Source: an uncultured beta proteobacterium (lineage in GTDB: Bacteria > Pseudomonadota > Gammaproteobacteria > Burkholderiales > Burkholderiaceae_C). Taken from it: 64,000 bases of DNA. The DNA is taken from assembly GCA_903873485.1 (NCBI GenBank), contig CAIQOO010000101.1:1-64000 (forward strand), in the 5' to 3' direction. Below the pieces are notes generated by a model that did not search any database, was not told the DNA's origin, and saw nothing but the letters and a program-made list of their open reading frames with translations. Within the stretch, counting starts at the first letter, position 1; each line of letters opens with the position of its first letter. Shown in pieces: positions 9,559 through 19,610 of this stretch. A program made the translations under genes and the position numbers.

Positions 9559-10299
9559 TCAGCCTTGCATGCTGAGTAACTGTGCGGCGGCGCGGTCATC
9601 CGCTTCGGCGGTGGTCATCAGTCTGGTTTGCGACTCAAACTGGCGTGCCGCCTGGATCATGCCAACCATGGTTTCAATCGCGTTGACATTGGAGCCTTCG
9701 ATGGTGCCGAGTTGCAGTCTGGCTGTGTTGTCATTGGGCATCGGGTCGCCCGAGGTGGGGCGAAACAGGCCATCGTCGCCACGCTTGAGCGGGTCGTCGC
9801 CGGTCGGGGTGGCCACCTTGAGCCGACCGATGCCGGCCGAAGGCTGATTTCCGACCTTGGCGGTCAGGGTGCCGTCGAGGCCGATAGTGATTTCAGCACC
9901 GGCGGGCACGCTGATCGGCGAGCCACCATCGCTGAGCACGGTCAGCCCGGTGTTGGTTTTCAGGGTGCCGTCGGGTGCCACTTCAAACGAGCCGTTGCGG
10001 GTGTAAGCCTCGGTGCCGTCAAGCCCCTGCACGCCAAACCAGGCGTTACCGGTGGTCATGGCATCCATGGCGCGACCGGTACGGTGCGGTGTGCCGGGAA
10101 TGTCCAGAAAGCCCGGTGTCGCTTCGAGTGCCATGACCCGGGTGGTAGCACCATCGCCGCGCACCGGCACCGCACGGTAAGTTGACAACTCGGCGCGAAA
10201 GCCATTGGTCGAGACATTGGCCAGGTTGTTGGACAGCACCGCCTGCCGATGCGCTGCCGCATTGGCCCCGGTCATGGCGGTGTAAATCAGATGATCCAT
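9559..10299 (-). CDS. flgF: flagellar proximal rod protein FlgF
   Basis: [38 protein letters not shown]. Confidence 0.96.
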   Translation of the reverse strand: MDHLIYTAMTGANAAAHRQAVLSNNLANVSTNGFRAELSTYRAVPVRGDGATTRVMALEATPGFLDIPGTPHRTGRAMDAMTTGNAWFGVQGLDGTEAYTRNGSFEVAPDGTLKTNTGLTVLSDGGSPISVPAGAEITIGLDGTLTAKVGNQPSAGIGRLKVATPTGDDPLKRGDDGLFRPTSGDPMPNDNTARLQLGTIEGSNVNAIETMVGMIQAARQFESQTRLMTTAEADDRAAAQLLSMQG

Positions 10300-10326
10300 G
10301 CTGGCTCCTGGTCAAAACCCAGTTAA

Positions 10327-11670
10327 TTACTTCAGATTGACCAGCGTGGACATGATCTGGTCTTGCGTCTTGATGGTCTGTGCATTGGCCTGATAGGCAC
10401 GCTGCGCCGTCATCATGTTGACCAGTTCGACCGTCAAATCAACATTGGAGTCTTCCAGGGCACCAGAGCGCAGCGCACCGAATTTGCCGACGCTGGGGGA
10501 ACCTTGCAGTGGCAAGCCTGATGCGAAGGATTCCGCCCAAGAGTTGCCGCCCAGCGGTGTCAGGCCCTGCACATTGCGGAAGTCAGCCAGCGCAACCTGG
10601 CCCGCTGCTTGCGTTTGTCCGTTGGAGTAACGCGCCGCCACCACACCGTCTTCGCCAATGTTTACCCCGATCAATTCACCTGATGTGTAGCCGTCCTGGG
10701 TCAGGTCAGCCACCGCAAAGTTGGTGCCGTACTGGGTGATGGCCGTTGTATCGGTACCTATGGTGCCGCCGAGGTCAATCGTGATGGCTTGATCAATAAA
10801 ACCGTCGGTGGGGGCGGCACCCACCGGATATTCGTTTGGGTTCAATGAGGTCACTGATGCTGCCGGCAGAGTGAAGGCAAAGTTGGGCGGCGGTACGCCA
10901 ACGTTGGCAGGGCCCGTAATTTTGCCGGTTGCATCAAAGGTAATCTGAAACAGACCAGTCGGTGACGGGAATGCTACGGTGTCAAGACTGGTGAAGACAT
11001 TCCAGGTGTTTGGAGCCACATCTTTTTCAAAGTAAAGAGTGATTGGCGAAGCCAGCCCCTGTGCATCGTAAACATTCACAGAGGTGCCGTAGGTTGAGCG
11101 CGGCGTAGGCAGAATAGCCGCAACTGCGGGGGGGCCAACTACTGCTGGAACGCCTACTGCAGGTGTCGCCCTGGCATCAAGGTTCATGCGAAGTCTGATG
11201 TTATCGGTTTGCTTGGCCCCAATCGGCGCAGCGGTCGGCAGTTGCAGTTTTGTCAGGGTGGCGCTGGTAGGTACCCCCGCCACATCAGTCGGGTAGCCCA
11301 TCAGATTGGCCCCGTTATTGGTTTTGATGTAGCCCTCCTTGTCCAGCTTGAAGGAGCCATCGCGTGTATAGGCTGAGGTGCCATCAGACTGTGTGAGCCG
11401 GAAAAAACCGCCCCCATTGATCGCCACATCCAGACTGTTGCCGGTCGTGGAAATGCTGCCCTGGGTGAACTGTTGTGCCACGGAGGCGACCTCAACGCCG
11501 ATGCCAACATTGCTCGAACCACCATAACCCAGCGCCGACGAATACATGGCTGAAAACTCGGCGCGCGAAGATTTCATGCCGGTGGTGTTGGCATTGGCAA
11601 TGTTGTGGCCAATCACATCCAGGCTGCGGCTGGAGGCACCGAGTCCCGAGAGGCCGGTTTGGAATGACAT
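10327..11670 (-). CDS. flgE: flagellar hook protein FlgE
   Basis: MSFQTGLSGLGASSRSLDVIGHNIANANTTGMKSSRAEF; C-term SNVDLTVELVNMMTAQRAYQANAQTIKTQDQIM. Confidence 0.97.
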   Translation of the reverse strand: MSFQTGLSGLGASSRSLDVIGHNIANANTTGMKSSRAEFSAMYSSALGYGGSSNVGIGVEVASVAQQFTQGSISTTGNSLDVAINGGGFFRLTQSDGTSAYTRDGSFKLDKEGYIKTNNGANLMGYPTDVAGVPTSATLTKLQLPTAAPIGAKQTDNIRLRMNLDARATPAVGVPAVVGPPAVAAILPTPRSTYGTSVNVYDAQGLASPITLYFEKDVAPNTWNVFTSLDTVAFPSPTGLFQITFDATGKITGPANVGVPPPNFAFTLPAASVTSLNPNEYPVGAAPTDGFIDQAITIDLGGTIGTDTTAITQYGTNFAVADLTQDGYTSGELIGVNIGEDGVVAARYSNGQTQAAGQVALADFRNVQGLTPLGGNSWAESFASGLPLQGSPSVGKFGALRSGALEDSNVDLTVELVNMMTAQRAYQANAQTIKTQDQIMSTLVNLK

Positions 11671-11707
11671 GATTGATTTCCTTTGGGTTGGTTATTGGTG
11701 GTGTGCG

Positions 11708-12370
11708 TTAAAGAATGGCCTTGATGCTGCTGTAGCTGGCAGCACCCCTGCCCTGCAGTTGTACCGTCATGGCCCCGTTTTCGAGACCTACCGACACCAC
11801 CTTGTCTTGTGCCAGGGTGGTGGCTTCAATCGCCTTGCCGCCGGTCGTTGCAGTCACCCTAAAGCTCGGGCTGCCGGTGCCGTGGTAGGCCGAGGCATCC
11901 CAGTTGAAGTAGTTGCGGCCAGCATCGAGCGCGCCAGCATCAATGGTGTCGATCACCTGCCCGCCGGGCGACAAGATTTCAACTTTCACACTTTCGGCCC
12001 GGCCCGCCAGGTCAATCGCACCGACGGCGGTGCCATCGATCGGGGTCAAGGTGTTGCCCTCAACCAGCACGTCGTGGCCGACCATGTTGCTGCCTTGCAG
12101 CATCTGCAGGGTATTGAACTGCTCGGCCATGCTTTTCAGGGTGGTATTGACCTGCTCGATGCCGGTGACGGTGCTCATTTGCGCCATCTGGCTGGTCATC
12201 TGGGCGTTGTCCATCGGGTTCATCGGATCCTGGTTGTTCAGTTGTGCCACCAGCAGCTTCAAAAACCGGTCCTGCATCGCATCGACACCGGTGGTCTTGG
12301 TGCTGGTGCTGTTGTTGGCGGCAAGTGCTGCGTTACTTGAAACAACGGGGGCGGAAGTGGCGGTAAGCAT
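11708..12370 (-). CDS. flgD: flagellar hook capping protein FlgD
   Basis: DRFLKLLVAQLNNQDPMNPMDNAQMTSQMAQMSTVTGIEQVN. Confidence 0.97.
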   Translation of the reverse strand: MLTATSAPVVSSNAALAANNSTSTKTTGVDAMQDRFLKLLVAQLNNQDPMNPMDNAQMTSQMAQMSTVTGIEQVNTTLKSMAEQFNTLQMLQGSNMVGHDVLVEGNTLTPIDGTAVGAIDLAGRAESVKVEILSPGGQVIDTIDAGALDAGRNYFNWDASAYHGTGSPSFRVTATTGGKAIEATTLAQDKVVSVGLENGAMTVQLQGRGAASYSSIKAIL

Positions 12371-12400
12371 GGCGAGAATCCTGGTTGGGCTGATCTGGTT

Positions 12401-12805
12401 TTATTGACCCATTTGCAGCGTTTTAAGCAGCAGGGTTTTGGCGGTGTTCATGACTTCAACATTGTTCTGGTACGAACGCGAGGCCGAAATCATGTTGACC
12501 ATTTCTTCCACCGGATTGACGTTGGAAAAATTGACGTACCCCTCGGCATCTGCCGATGGATGGTTGGGGTTGTGCACCCGCTTGAACGGCTGGTTGCTTT
12601 CCTGAATCGAACTGACCCTGACACCGGATGCGGCAGCCGACCCCATGGGTGCAGTCTGAAACACCACCTGGCGGCTCTTGTAACCCTGGCCATCCGGCCC
12701 GGCCACCGCATCGACGTTCGCCAGATTGCTGGCCACCACATTAAGCCGCTGCGACTGCGCGCTGATGGCACTGCCCGAGACACTGAAGATTGAAAACATC
12801 GACAT
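12401..12805 (-). CDS. flgC: flagellar rod protein FlgC
   Basis: SGSAISAQSQRLNVVASNLANVDAV; FlgC family. Confidence 0.97.
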   Translation of the reverse strand: MSMFSIFSVSGSAISAQSQRLNVVASNLANVDAVAGPDGQGYKSRQVVFQTAPMGSAAASGVRVSSIQESNQPFKRVHNPNHPSADAEGYVNFSNVNPVEEMVNMISASRSYQNNVEVMNTAKTLLLKTLQMGQ

Positions 12806-12832
12806 AACAATTCTCCGGACGGTGATCGGCGC

Positions 12833-13276
12833 TTATTGACCCTGAATGGCGCTCAGCAGCGTCTTCGACTGGCCGTTGATAAAGCGCAGGGTGGCCTCAT
12901 AGTGCACCGAGTTATCGACAAAGCTGGCCCGTTCACGGTCGAGGTCCACGCTGTTGGCATCGGCGCTGGGCTGGGTTTGCAGGGTGTAGGCGAGATCGGA
13001 GCTTGCCGTGAACTGGCTGTTTTCCAGACCCGACAGTGCGATGTGTCTGGGGTGTGTGGTGACATGGGCATCGTTCAGGGTTGGCCGGGGCGCGGCGCTG
13101 GCAAGTTCGCTGCTGCCGGTCTGCTGGCTGAGCGACTCCTTGAAGTTGATGTCGCGGCCAACAAAGCCGGGGGTGTCGGCATTCGCAATATTGCTGGCAA
13201 TGATGCGTTGGCGTTCGGCCCGCAGCACCAGAGCTTTGGAATGAAAATCCAGCCCGCTGGTTATATTGGCAAACAT
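12833..13276 (-). CDS. flgB: flagellar rod protein FlgB
   Basis: start trimmed to MFANITSGLDFHSKALVLRAERQRIIASNIANADTPGFVGRDINF. Confidence 0.95.
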   Translation of the reverse strand: MFANITSGLDFHSKALVLRAERQRIIASNIANADTPGFVGRDINFKESLSQQTGSSELASAAPRPTLNDAHVTTHPRHIALSGLENSQFTASSDLAYTLQTQPSADANSVDLDRERASFVDNSVHYEATLRFINGQSKTLLSAIQGQ

Positions 13277-13459
13277 GAAACACCTCGACTTTGATGAACC
13301 TGCGTCGCGCCAGAATGCGCCCGCAGAACTTGCTGAAGATTGATTATGAAAAGCCGCCACGGTTTCTAAACTGCAAAGAGAGGGGGAATTGCCGGTTACT
13401 TGCCGATTTTCAGAACGTGTGGTTTGTCTATAGTCGCAGGTGCTACCCAAGGAATTGCC

Positions 13460-14200
13460 ATGTTTGCCCACCCTGCCCTATTAATTCGATACCTCGCGAC
13501 GATCGCTATGTGCGTTGTCAGCTTGGGCTGGTCGGGTGTCGGGGCGCAAACGCAGCCGGCGCTGGCAGATGCGTCGGCGCTTTATGACAATGCCCAGCGT
13601 TGGCTCGACCAGGCGCTGGCCGACAGCGCGGGCAAGCTGCCATTGCGCATGGAAGTCACGGTCGGCGAACTGGACCACCGCCTCAAGCTGGCGCCTTGCC
13701 TGCAGGTTGATCCCTATATTCCTTCTGGCACCCAGTTGTGGGGCAAAACCCGACTGGGGCTGCGCTGTACCCAAGGTGCATCCCGCTGGAATGTGTTTCT
13801 GCCGATTACGGTCAAGGCTTTTGGGCCGGCCTGGGTCATCAAGGGGCAGGTGCCACAGGGCCGCGCGTTGACCGCCGCCGATGCGATGCCGATGGAGGTG
13901 GACTGGGCCGAGTTCAGCAGTTCGATCGTGGCCAACGAGGCAGACTGGATCGGTCAGACCGCGACCCGTATGTTGTCAACCGGGCAGGCCTTGCGCAGCG
14001 ACATGCTGAAAGCGGCGCAGGTGTTTCAGGCCGGTGCGCAGGTGCGGGTGCTGGCGCGCGGCACCGGGTTTGAGGTGGCCACCAGCGGACAAGCCGTATC
14101 GGGCGGTGTTGTGGGGCAAAGCGCCCGGGTTCGCATGGACAACGGCCGGGTGATGATCGGCCTGGTGGTGGACAGCCACACCGTGAGGCTGGATTTATGA
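13460..14200 (+). CDS. flgA: flagellar P-ring assembly chaperone FlgA
   Basis: SAF-type C-terminus (GQALRSDMLKAAQVFQAGAQVRVLARGTGFEVATSGQAV); divergent from flgB; start trimmed to MFAHPAL. Confidence 0.92.
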   Translation: MFAHPALLIRYLATIAMCVVSLGWSGVGAQTQPALADASALYDNAQRWLDQALADSAGKLPLRMEVTVGELDHRLKLAPCLQVDPYIPSGTQLWGKTRLGLRCTQGASRWNVFLPITVKAFGPAWVIKGQVPQGRALTAADAMPMEVDWAEFSSSIVANEADWIGQTATRMLSTGQALRSDMLKAAQVFQAGAQVRVLARGTGFEVATSGQAVSGGVVGQSARVRMDNGRVMIGLVVDSHTVRLDL

Positions 14201-14227
14201 AACTTGGGAGCGGTTTGAAATCAGGGG

Positions 14228-14254
14228 TAAAGTTTGGCCGGCTTTTGCCGAAAG
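14228..14254 (+). promoter_or_regulatory. putative sigma-28 (FliA) promoter upstream of flgM
   Basis: TAAAGTTT-N11-GCCGAAAG, close to the enterobacterial consensus TAAAGTTT-N11-GCCGATAA, 43 bp upstream of the flgM start. Confidence 0.8.
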
Positions 14255-14296
14255 TGAACTTACGAGGCTACATCCGCAGTAGTTTTGGAGAACACC

Positions 14297-14623
14297 ATGA
14301 AAATCAGCCAAACACCCGACAACCCGGTTGCCATCAGCAACAACGCCGCATCTTTAGCCGCAAAAAACGGTTCGGCGGCCAGCACGATTGCCCGAACCAG
14401 TGCAGTCAAGAGCACGCCATCCGCTGGCGTGGCAGTCACGGTTTCCAATGCGACACGTTCCCTCAAGGCAGACGGTACGGGGGCACCGCCGGATATCGAC
14501 ATGGCCAAGGTCAGCGCCATGCGATCAGCCATTGCGAATGGAAGCTACAAGGTCAACCCGGAAGCCATCGCCGACAAAATGCTCTCCAACGCCGGGGAAA
14601 TGCTACAGCGCAGCCGTGTCTAA
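14297..14623 (+). CDS. flgM: anti-sigma-28 factor FlgM
   Basis: MKISQTPDN...; DIDMAKVSAMRSAIANGSYKVNPEAIADKMLSNAGEML. Confidence 0.93.
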   Translation: MKISQTPDNPVAISNNAASLAAKNGSAASTIARTSAVKSTPSAGVAVTVSNATRSLKADGTGAPPDIDMAKVSAMRSAIANGSYKVNPEAIADKMLSNAGEMLQRSRV

Positions 14624-14666
14624 ACGCTGACGGGGCGGCTTTTCCTCTGCCTAACGAGGAAAAGTC

Positions 14667-15059
14667 ATGAGCCCCAACGTAAAGACCCTGATTGACCAAA
14701 TCGACTCCCAGCTTGCACAGTTTTCCGAGGCTTTGCTAAATTCTCGCCCCGACGCCCTGATGGCCACTTCGGCAGCGCTGAGAGCAACTTTGGTTGATTT
14801 TTCCCGGCAGCCCAGGCAAGTCGTGGCGGAATACCGGTGTGACCCGGTTTTGCGCGCACGCATCCACAAAATTGCCGCTGTGCTGGCTTCGCGGCGTGAA
14901 AACCTGGCTCGGCAATCGGTCATCGTGGAGCGATCTTTGGCGGCGCTGATGCCTGCCGCAAAAGCACAAACTTACGCACCACCGTCAGGCGGTTATTCAC
15001 GCCAGCCCTATGGCAGTGCGGGCATTCGAAGCGGCGAGTTCCAGGCTACCTCGGCTTAA
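14667..15059 (+). CDS. flgN: flagellar export chaperone FlgN family
   Basis: small helical protein directly after flgM; syntenic position flgA-flgM-flgN. Confidence 0.75.
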   Translation: MSPNVKTLIDQIDSQLAQFSEALLNSRPDALMATSAALRATLVDFSRQPRQVVAEYRCDPVLRARIHKIAAVLASRRENLARQSVIVERSLAALMPAAKAQTYAPPSGGYSRQPYGSAGIRSGEFQATSA

Positions 15060-15195
15060 AAAACCGGTTTTCCCGACTGCTCGGGCAGTCAACAATCAGT
15101 TATAAGTGCTCGTGGCCGACAGCCAACTCGCGCTATCATCCGTGCACCACAATGCCGCCATCCGTGCGGCCCAACCATGAAAGATCCACAGCCCC

Positions 15196-15816
15196 ATGCG
15201 AGCATTAGTTGAAACTGCCAATCAGATCGCGCAAGAGATTGAGCGCACCCGCCAGCATCTGACCAATTTGGAACAGGCGCTTGAGGGTCTCAAGCCCTTG
15301 ATCACGATTGATGAAATGACATCGACGTTGCCTTACAGCACCATGTCCCAGCCGGAATCGGTCGAAGACCTGTCGATCGTGAACGCCAATGTACCGACCA
15401 GGAAAAAGGCCAAGCCAAAGCCCAAACCGACCGAGAAGGTCAAGAAGGTCAAGAAGGTCAAACCGGCGCCGGCAGTCATCGACATCGAGGTGGCGGCAAC
15501 AGTCAAGTTGCCGGCAACTGGTGCTGAGGTTTGGCTCAAGTGCATCGGTCGAAAGAAGCTCAGCCTGGGTCAAATAGTCGATACGGCACTCAAGCAGCTT
15601 GAACTGGACGATTCGGCCCGGGGCATCATCACCAATCGTGTCACTGCCTGGGCCAATGCGGCCGTCAAAAAAGGCGTGCTGATTCCGGCGGGAACGCGAG
15701 ACGGATACAAGTTATTCCAGCGGGCATCTGCCAAAGATGAAAAGGCCGTGGTCAGCAGCGGGGCTGTTGATGCCGCCCAAGGGGCCGAATTCGCCGAAGG
15801 GCAAGAGACAACGTAA
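15196..15816 (+). CDS. hypothetical protein with Lys-rich linker (KKAKPKPKPTEKVKKVKKVK) and possible C-terminal winged-helix-like region
   Basis: 206 aa ORF; coiled-coil-like N-terminus; no confident family. Confidence 0.6.
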   Translation: MRALVETANQIAQEIERTRQHLTNLEQALEGLKPLITIDEMTSTLPYSTMSQPESVEDLSIVNANVPTRKKAKPKPKPTEKVKKVKKVKPAPAVIDIEVAATVKLPATGAEVWLKCIGRKKLSLGQIVDTALKQLELDDSARGIITNRVTAWANAAVKKGVLIPAGTRDGYKLFQRASAKDEKAVVSSGAVDAAQGAEFAEGQETT

Positions 15817-15851
15817 CGACACTTGTTTTTTTGGCAGCGCCCGGTGGCGCA

Positions 15852-16130
15852 TCAGTTTTTGCGGCTTGACCGGAGGTACTCCTGAATGACCTCCGACACC
15901 TTTTCCAGCTTTTGCATCGCCTCTGGAACAAACTTTGTTATCGGATGCGCCATCTTGTATTTTTGAAGGAACTCTTCAGTTGACTCCCGCTGCTCTGCCG
16001 GCAGCCTGGTATCAAGCTCCTTCTTCGTGCTGTAGGCGTGTTGCTGGCGCAGTTCAGCCGCAAGCTCGCGGACATGGGCGGCAAGTATCAGGTCTTCGGT
16101 TGTCATGGACACTCCTGGTGGCGGGTACAA
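15852..16130 (-). CDS. hypothetical protein
   Basis: 92 aa ORF or shorter from an internal Met (MTTEDLILAAHVRELAAEL...). Confidence 0.5.
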   Translation of the reverse strand: MYPPPGVSMTTEDLILAAHVRELAAELRQQHAYSTKKELDTRLPAEQRESTEEFLQKYKMAHPITKFVPEAMQKLEKVSEVIQEYLRSSRKN

Positions 16131-16287
16131 AGGGAATCGGTTTGAAGATTATTTTGCGCGTCTTTGGCATGAAATGCCAGATATACATGAACTCGACTCA
16201 GTCCATGAGGACGTTTTATCCTTCGCTGCTGCCCCATTCATCATCCATGCCGGCAGGTGGCCTGGTGCCTTGCCAAGGTGGTAGGTC

Positions 16288-16755
16288 ATGATGGCATTGT
16301 TGCAGCGTGTCGGCTGTGCCCACGTCGAAATTGCCGGTCAAACCGTGGGCCAAATCGGGCCGGGTTTGCTGGTGCTGCTGTGCGCTGAACGCGGCGACAC
16401 GCCGCAGCAGAGCGACAAACTGCTGGCAAAAATTCTCAAGCTGCGCATTTTCAGTGATGCCCAAGGCAAGATGAACCTGAGTGTGCAGAACCTCGACGGC
16501 CAGGGCATGGTCGGAGGCCTGCTAGTGGTCAGCCAGTTTACGCTGGCCGCCGACACCGCTGGCGGCAACCGGCCCGGGTTTTCCGCAGCGGCCTTGCCAG
16601 AGGACGGTCGCCGGCTGTACCAGCACTTTGTCGCGCAGGCCAGACTGGCCCATCCGCTGGTGCAGACGGGCGAGTTTGGCGCCGACATGCAGGTGCATCT
16701 GGTCAATGACGGCCCGGTCACGATCCCGCTGCGCATCGCCCCCGGACCACGATAA
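16288..16755 (+). CDS. dtd: D-aminoacyl-tRNA deacylase
   Basis: [12 protein letters not shown]..., [42 protein letters not shown]. Confidence 0.96.
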   Translation: MMALLQRVGCAHVEIAGQTVGQIGPGLLVLLCAERGDTPQQSDKLLAKILKLRIFSDAQGKMNLSVQNLDGQGMVGGLLVVSQFTLAADTAGGNRPGFSAAALPEDGRRLYQHFVAQARLAHPLVQTGEFGADMQVHLVNDGPVTIPLRIAPGPR

Positions 16756-16764
16756 TCATGTGCC

Positions 16765-17919
16765 ATGTCGCTGGTTTTTGAACGTCCCTCTTTATGGCAT
16801 CGCCTGTCGCCCTGGTTTACCGGTTTTGACGGTCCGCTGGCGTTTGTGATTTTCTTGCTGGCGTGTGCCGGTTTGATGGTCATGTACTCCTCGGGTTACG
16901 ACCACGGCAGCCGATTTGAAGACCATGGCCGCAATATGCTGATTGCCGGTTTCATCTTGTTCGTGGTGGCGCAAATTCCACCGCAACGGCTGATGGCGCT
17001 GGCGGTGCCGCTGTATGTGGTGGGGGTCACGCTGCTGATTGCGGTGGCGGTATTTGGCGTGACAAAAAAAGGGGCGCGGCGCTGGCTCAACGTCGGTGTC
17101 GTCATTCAGCCCAGTGAAATCCTGAAAATTGCCATGCCGCTGATGCTGGCCTGGTGGTTTCAAAAGCGCGAGGGGCAGCTCAGAGCACTGGATTTTTTGG
17201 TGGCTGGCGTGTTGCTGATGTTGCCGATCGGGCTGATCATGAAACAGCCGGATCTGGGTACCGCTTTGCTGGTGCTGGCGGCTGGCCTGTCGGTGATGTT
17301 TTTTGCCGGGTTGAGCTGGAAGCTGGTGGCACCACCCCTGCTGCTGGGCCTGGTCGGCATGACTCTGTTGGTGGTGTTTGAACCCGAGCTGTGTGCCGAT
17401 GGGGTGAGTTGGCCGCTGCTGCGCGACTACCAGCAGCAACGCATCTGCACTTTGCTGGACCCGACCCGTGACCCGCTGGGCAAGGGATTTCACATCATTC
17501 AGGGCATGATCGCCATTGGCTCGGGCGGATTTTGGGGCAAAGGTTTCATGCAGGGCACGCAAACACACCTGGAATTTATCCCCGAGCGCACCACTGACTT
17601 TATTTTTGCCGCGTTTTCAGAAGAGTTCGGCCTGTTTGGCAACCTGCTGCTGATTGTTGCGTTTATCTTTCTGGTGCTGCGTGCGCTGGCCATTGCGCTG
17701 GAGGCTCCGACGGTATTTTCGCGTCTGCTGGCGGCTGCCGTGGGCATGATTTTCTTTTGTTATGCCTTCGTCAACATGGGCATGGTCAGCGGCATTTTGC
17801 CGGTGGTCGGCGTGCCCTTGCCGTTTATCAGCTACGGCGGCACCGCCATGGTCACGCTGGGCCTGAGTCTGGGCATTTTGATGTCGATTGCCAAGTCCAA
17901 ACGGCTGGTGCAATCCTGA
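16765..17919 (+). CDS. rodA: rod shape-determining protein RodA (SEDS family)
   Basis: multi-TM SEDS protein; GKGFMQGTQTHLEFIPERTTDFIFAAFSEEFGLFG; GVPLPFISYGGTAM. Confidence 0.96.
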   Translation: MSLVFERPSLWHRLSPWFTGFDGPLAFVIFLLACAGLMVMYSSGYDHGSRFEDHGRNMLIAGFILFVVAQIPPQRLMALAVPLYVVGVTLLIAVAVFGVTKKGARRWLNVGVVIQPSEILKIAMPLMLAWWFQKREGQLRALDFLVAGVLLMLPIGLIMKQPDLGTALLVLAAGLSVMFFAGLSWKLVAPPLLLGLVGMTLLVVFEPELCADGVSWPLLRDYQQQRICTLLDPTRDPLGKGFHIIQGMIAIGSGGFWGKGFMQGTQTHLEFIPERTTDFIFAAFSEEFGLFGNLLLIVAFIFLVLRALAIALEAPTVFSRLLAAAVGMIFFCYAFVNMGMVSGILPVVGVPLPFISYGGTAMVTLGLSLGILMSIAKSKRLVQS

Positions 17920-17920
17920 G

Positions 17921-18075
17921 ACCTTGTGGGACAGACCAATCTACACGAGCGAAGCGGTGAGATTGCTCTGTCCCCAACAAATCGTCGGATGTTGGCTGTC
18001 CACCTTGTGGGACAGACCAATCTACACGAGCCCAAGCAAGTGAGATTGCTCTGTCCCCAACAAATTGTCGGATGT
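17921..18075. repeat. two tandem copies of a ~70 bp palindromic element between rodA and tldD
   Basis: copies at ~17922-17991 and ~18003-18074; each folds as GGGACAGAcCAATCT...AGATTGcTCTGTCCC (15 bp stem, one mismatch); loops differ (gagcgaagcg vs gagcccaagcaa). Confidence 0.9.
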
Positions 18076-18092
18076 CTCCTAGAATCGGATGC

Positions 18093-19553
18093 ATGATTTC
18101 ACGCGAACCCACGATTGAACGTTTGGCGATTGCCAAGTCCTTGTTGCTCACCCCTTTTGGTCTCGATGAATCTCACCTGGCGCGTGCGCTCGCCGAGATC
18201 AAGACCCGCAAGGTAGATGAAGCCGATCTGTATTTTCAGTACACCCGCAGCGAGGGCTGGAGTCTGGAAGAAGGGATTGTCAAAACCGGTTCTTTTTCGA
18301 TTGACCAGGGTGTCGGTGTGCGCGCCGTCAGCGGCGAGAAAACGGCGTTTGCCTATTCAGACGATATTTCCGAGGTCTCGTTGCTCGATGCCGCCCGCAC
18401 TGTACGATCAATTTCGGCTGTAGCCCAGACTGGACGTGCGCGAGTAGCTACAATAAAAATAGCATCATCACGCTCCCTGTACAACGGTCTGGACCCGATT
18501 GCCAGCCTCGACAGCAGCGCCAAGGTCGGTTTGCTGGAGAAAGTCGAGAAGCTGGCGCGGGCCAAAGACCCGCGGGTAGCGCAAGTCATGGCCGGTCTGG
18601 CGGCCGAATACGATGTGGTGCTGGTGGCGCGTGCCGATGGCACGCTGGCCGCCGATGTGCGCCCTATGGTGCGCCTGAGCGTGACGGTGATCGCCGAGCA
18701 AAAGGGCCGCCGTGAAGTCGGCTCAGCCGGCGGTGGCGGTCGTTTTGGTTTTGCCTACTTTGACGATGCGCTGATTGGCCAGTATGTTGATGAGGCAGTC
18801 AGCGCCGCCCTGACCAATTTGCAGGCGCGGCCCGCGCCGGCCGGTGAAATGACGGTGGTGCTGGGGCCGGGCTGGCCCGGCATCTTGCTGCATGAAGCCA
18901 TTGGCCACGGGCTGGAGGGCGACTTCAACCGCAAGGGTTCGAGCGCTTTCAGTGGCCGCATCGGCCAGCGGGTGGCGGCCAAGGGGGTGACGGTGCTTGA
19001 TGACGGCACGATTGCCGACCGGCGTGGTTCGCTCAATGTCGATGACGAGGGCAATGCCAGCGGTCGCAACGTGTTGATTGAAGACGGCATCCTCAAGGGT
19101 TACATCCAGGATGCCATGAACGCCCGCCTGATGGGTGTTGCGCCTACCGGCAATGGCCGGCGCGAGAGCTATGCCCATGTGCCGATTCCGCGCATGACCA
19201 ACACCTACATGCTCGGTGGCGACAAAACCTCCGAGGAAATTGTCGCCAGCATCAAGCGCGGCCTGTACGCCACCAACTTCGGCGGTGGTCAGGTCGATAT
19301 CACCTCGGGCAAGTTTGTCTTCTCGGCCAGCCTGGCCTACTGGGTGGAAAACGGCAAAATTTTGTACCCGGTCAAAGGCGCCACGCTGGTCGGCAGCGGG
19401 CCTGAATGCCTGAAGCGCGTCAGCATGATTGGCAACGACATGAAGCTCGACAGCGGTGTCGGCACCTGCGGCAAGGAAGGCCAGAGTGTGCCGGTGGGGG
19501 TGGGCCAGCCAACCCTGCGACTCGATGGCCTGACGGTCGGCGGAACCGCCTAG
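18093..19553 (+). CDS. tldD: metalloprotease TldD
   Basis: RADGTLAADVRPMVRLSVTVIAEQKGRREVGSAGGGGRFGF; LLHEAIGHGLEGDFNRKGSSAFSG. Confidence 0.97.
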   Translation: MISREPTIERLAIAKSLLLTPFGLDESHLARALAEIKTRKVDEADLYFQYTRSEGWSLEEGIVKTGSFSIDQGVGVRAVSGEKTAFAYSDDISEVSLLDAARTVRSISAVAQTGRARVATIKIASSRSLYNGLDPIASLDSSAKVGLLEKVEKLARAKDPRVAQVMAGLAAEYDVVLVARADGTLAADVRPMVRLSVTVIAEQKGRREVGSAGGGGRFGFAYFDDALIGQYVDEAVSAALTNLQARPAPAGEMTVVLGPGWPGILLHEAIGHGLEGDFNRKGSSAFSGRIGQRVAAKGVTVLDDGTIADRRGSLNVDDEGNASGRNVLIEDGILKGYIQDAMNARLMGVAPTGNGRRESYAHVPIPRMTNTYMLGGDKTSEEIVASIKRGLYATNFGGGQVDITSGKFVFSASLAYWVENGKILYPVKGATLVGSGPECLKRVSMIGNDMKLDSGVGTCGKEGQSVPVGVGQPTLRLDGLTVGGTA

Positions 19554-19610
19554 CAGTCGCCGCTGGCTGCGTAAGCTGGCCGTGAAACGCCTGTGCTACA
19601 TTCCCAGCCG

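Noticed and set aside
15436-15462. aaggtcaag x3 tandem repeat in the hypothetical ORF 15196-15816
   Set aside because: Encodes a simple Lys/Val linker (KKVKKVK); likely low-complexity coding sequence rather than a regulatory tract.
18441-18492. Possible repeat-family copy inside tldD (aataaaaatagcatcatcacgctccctgtacaacggtctgg)
   Set aside because: The right half encodes LYNGLDPI, which matches ordinary TldD sequence (LY..(L/V)DP), so the similarity to the repeat is probably chance.
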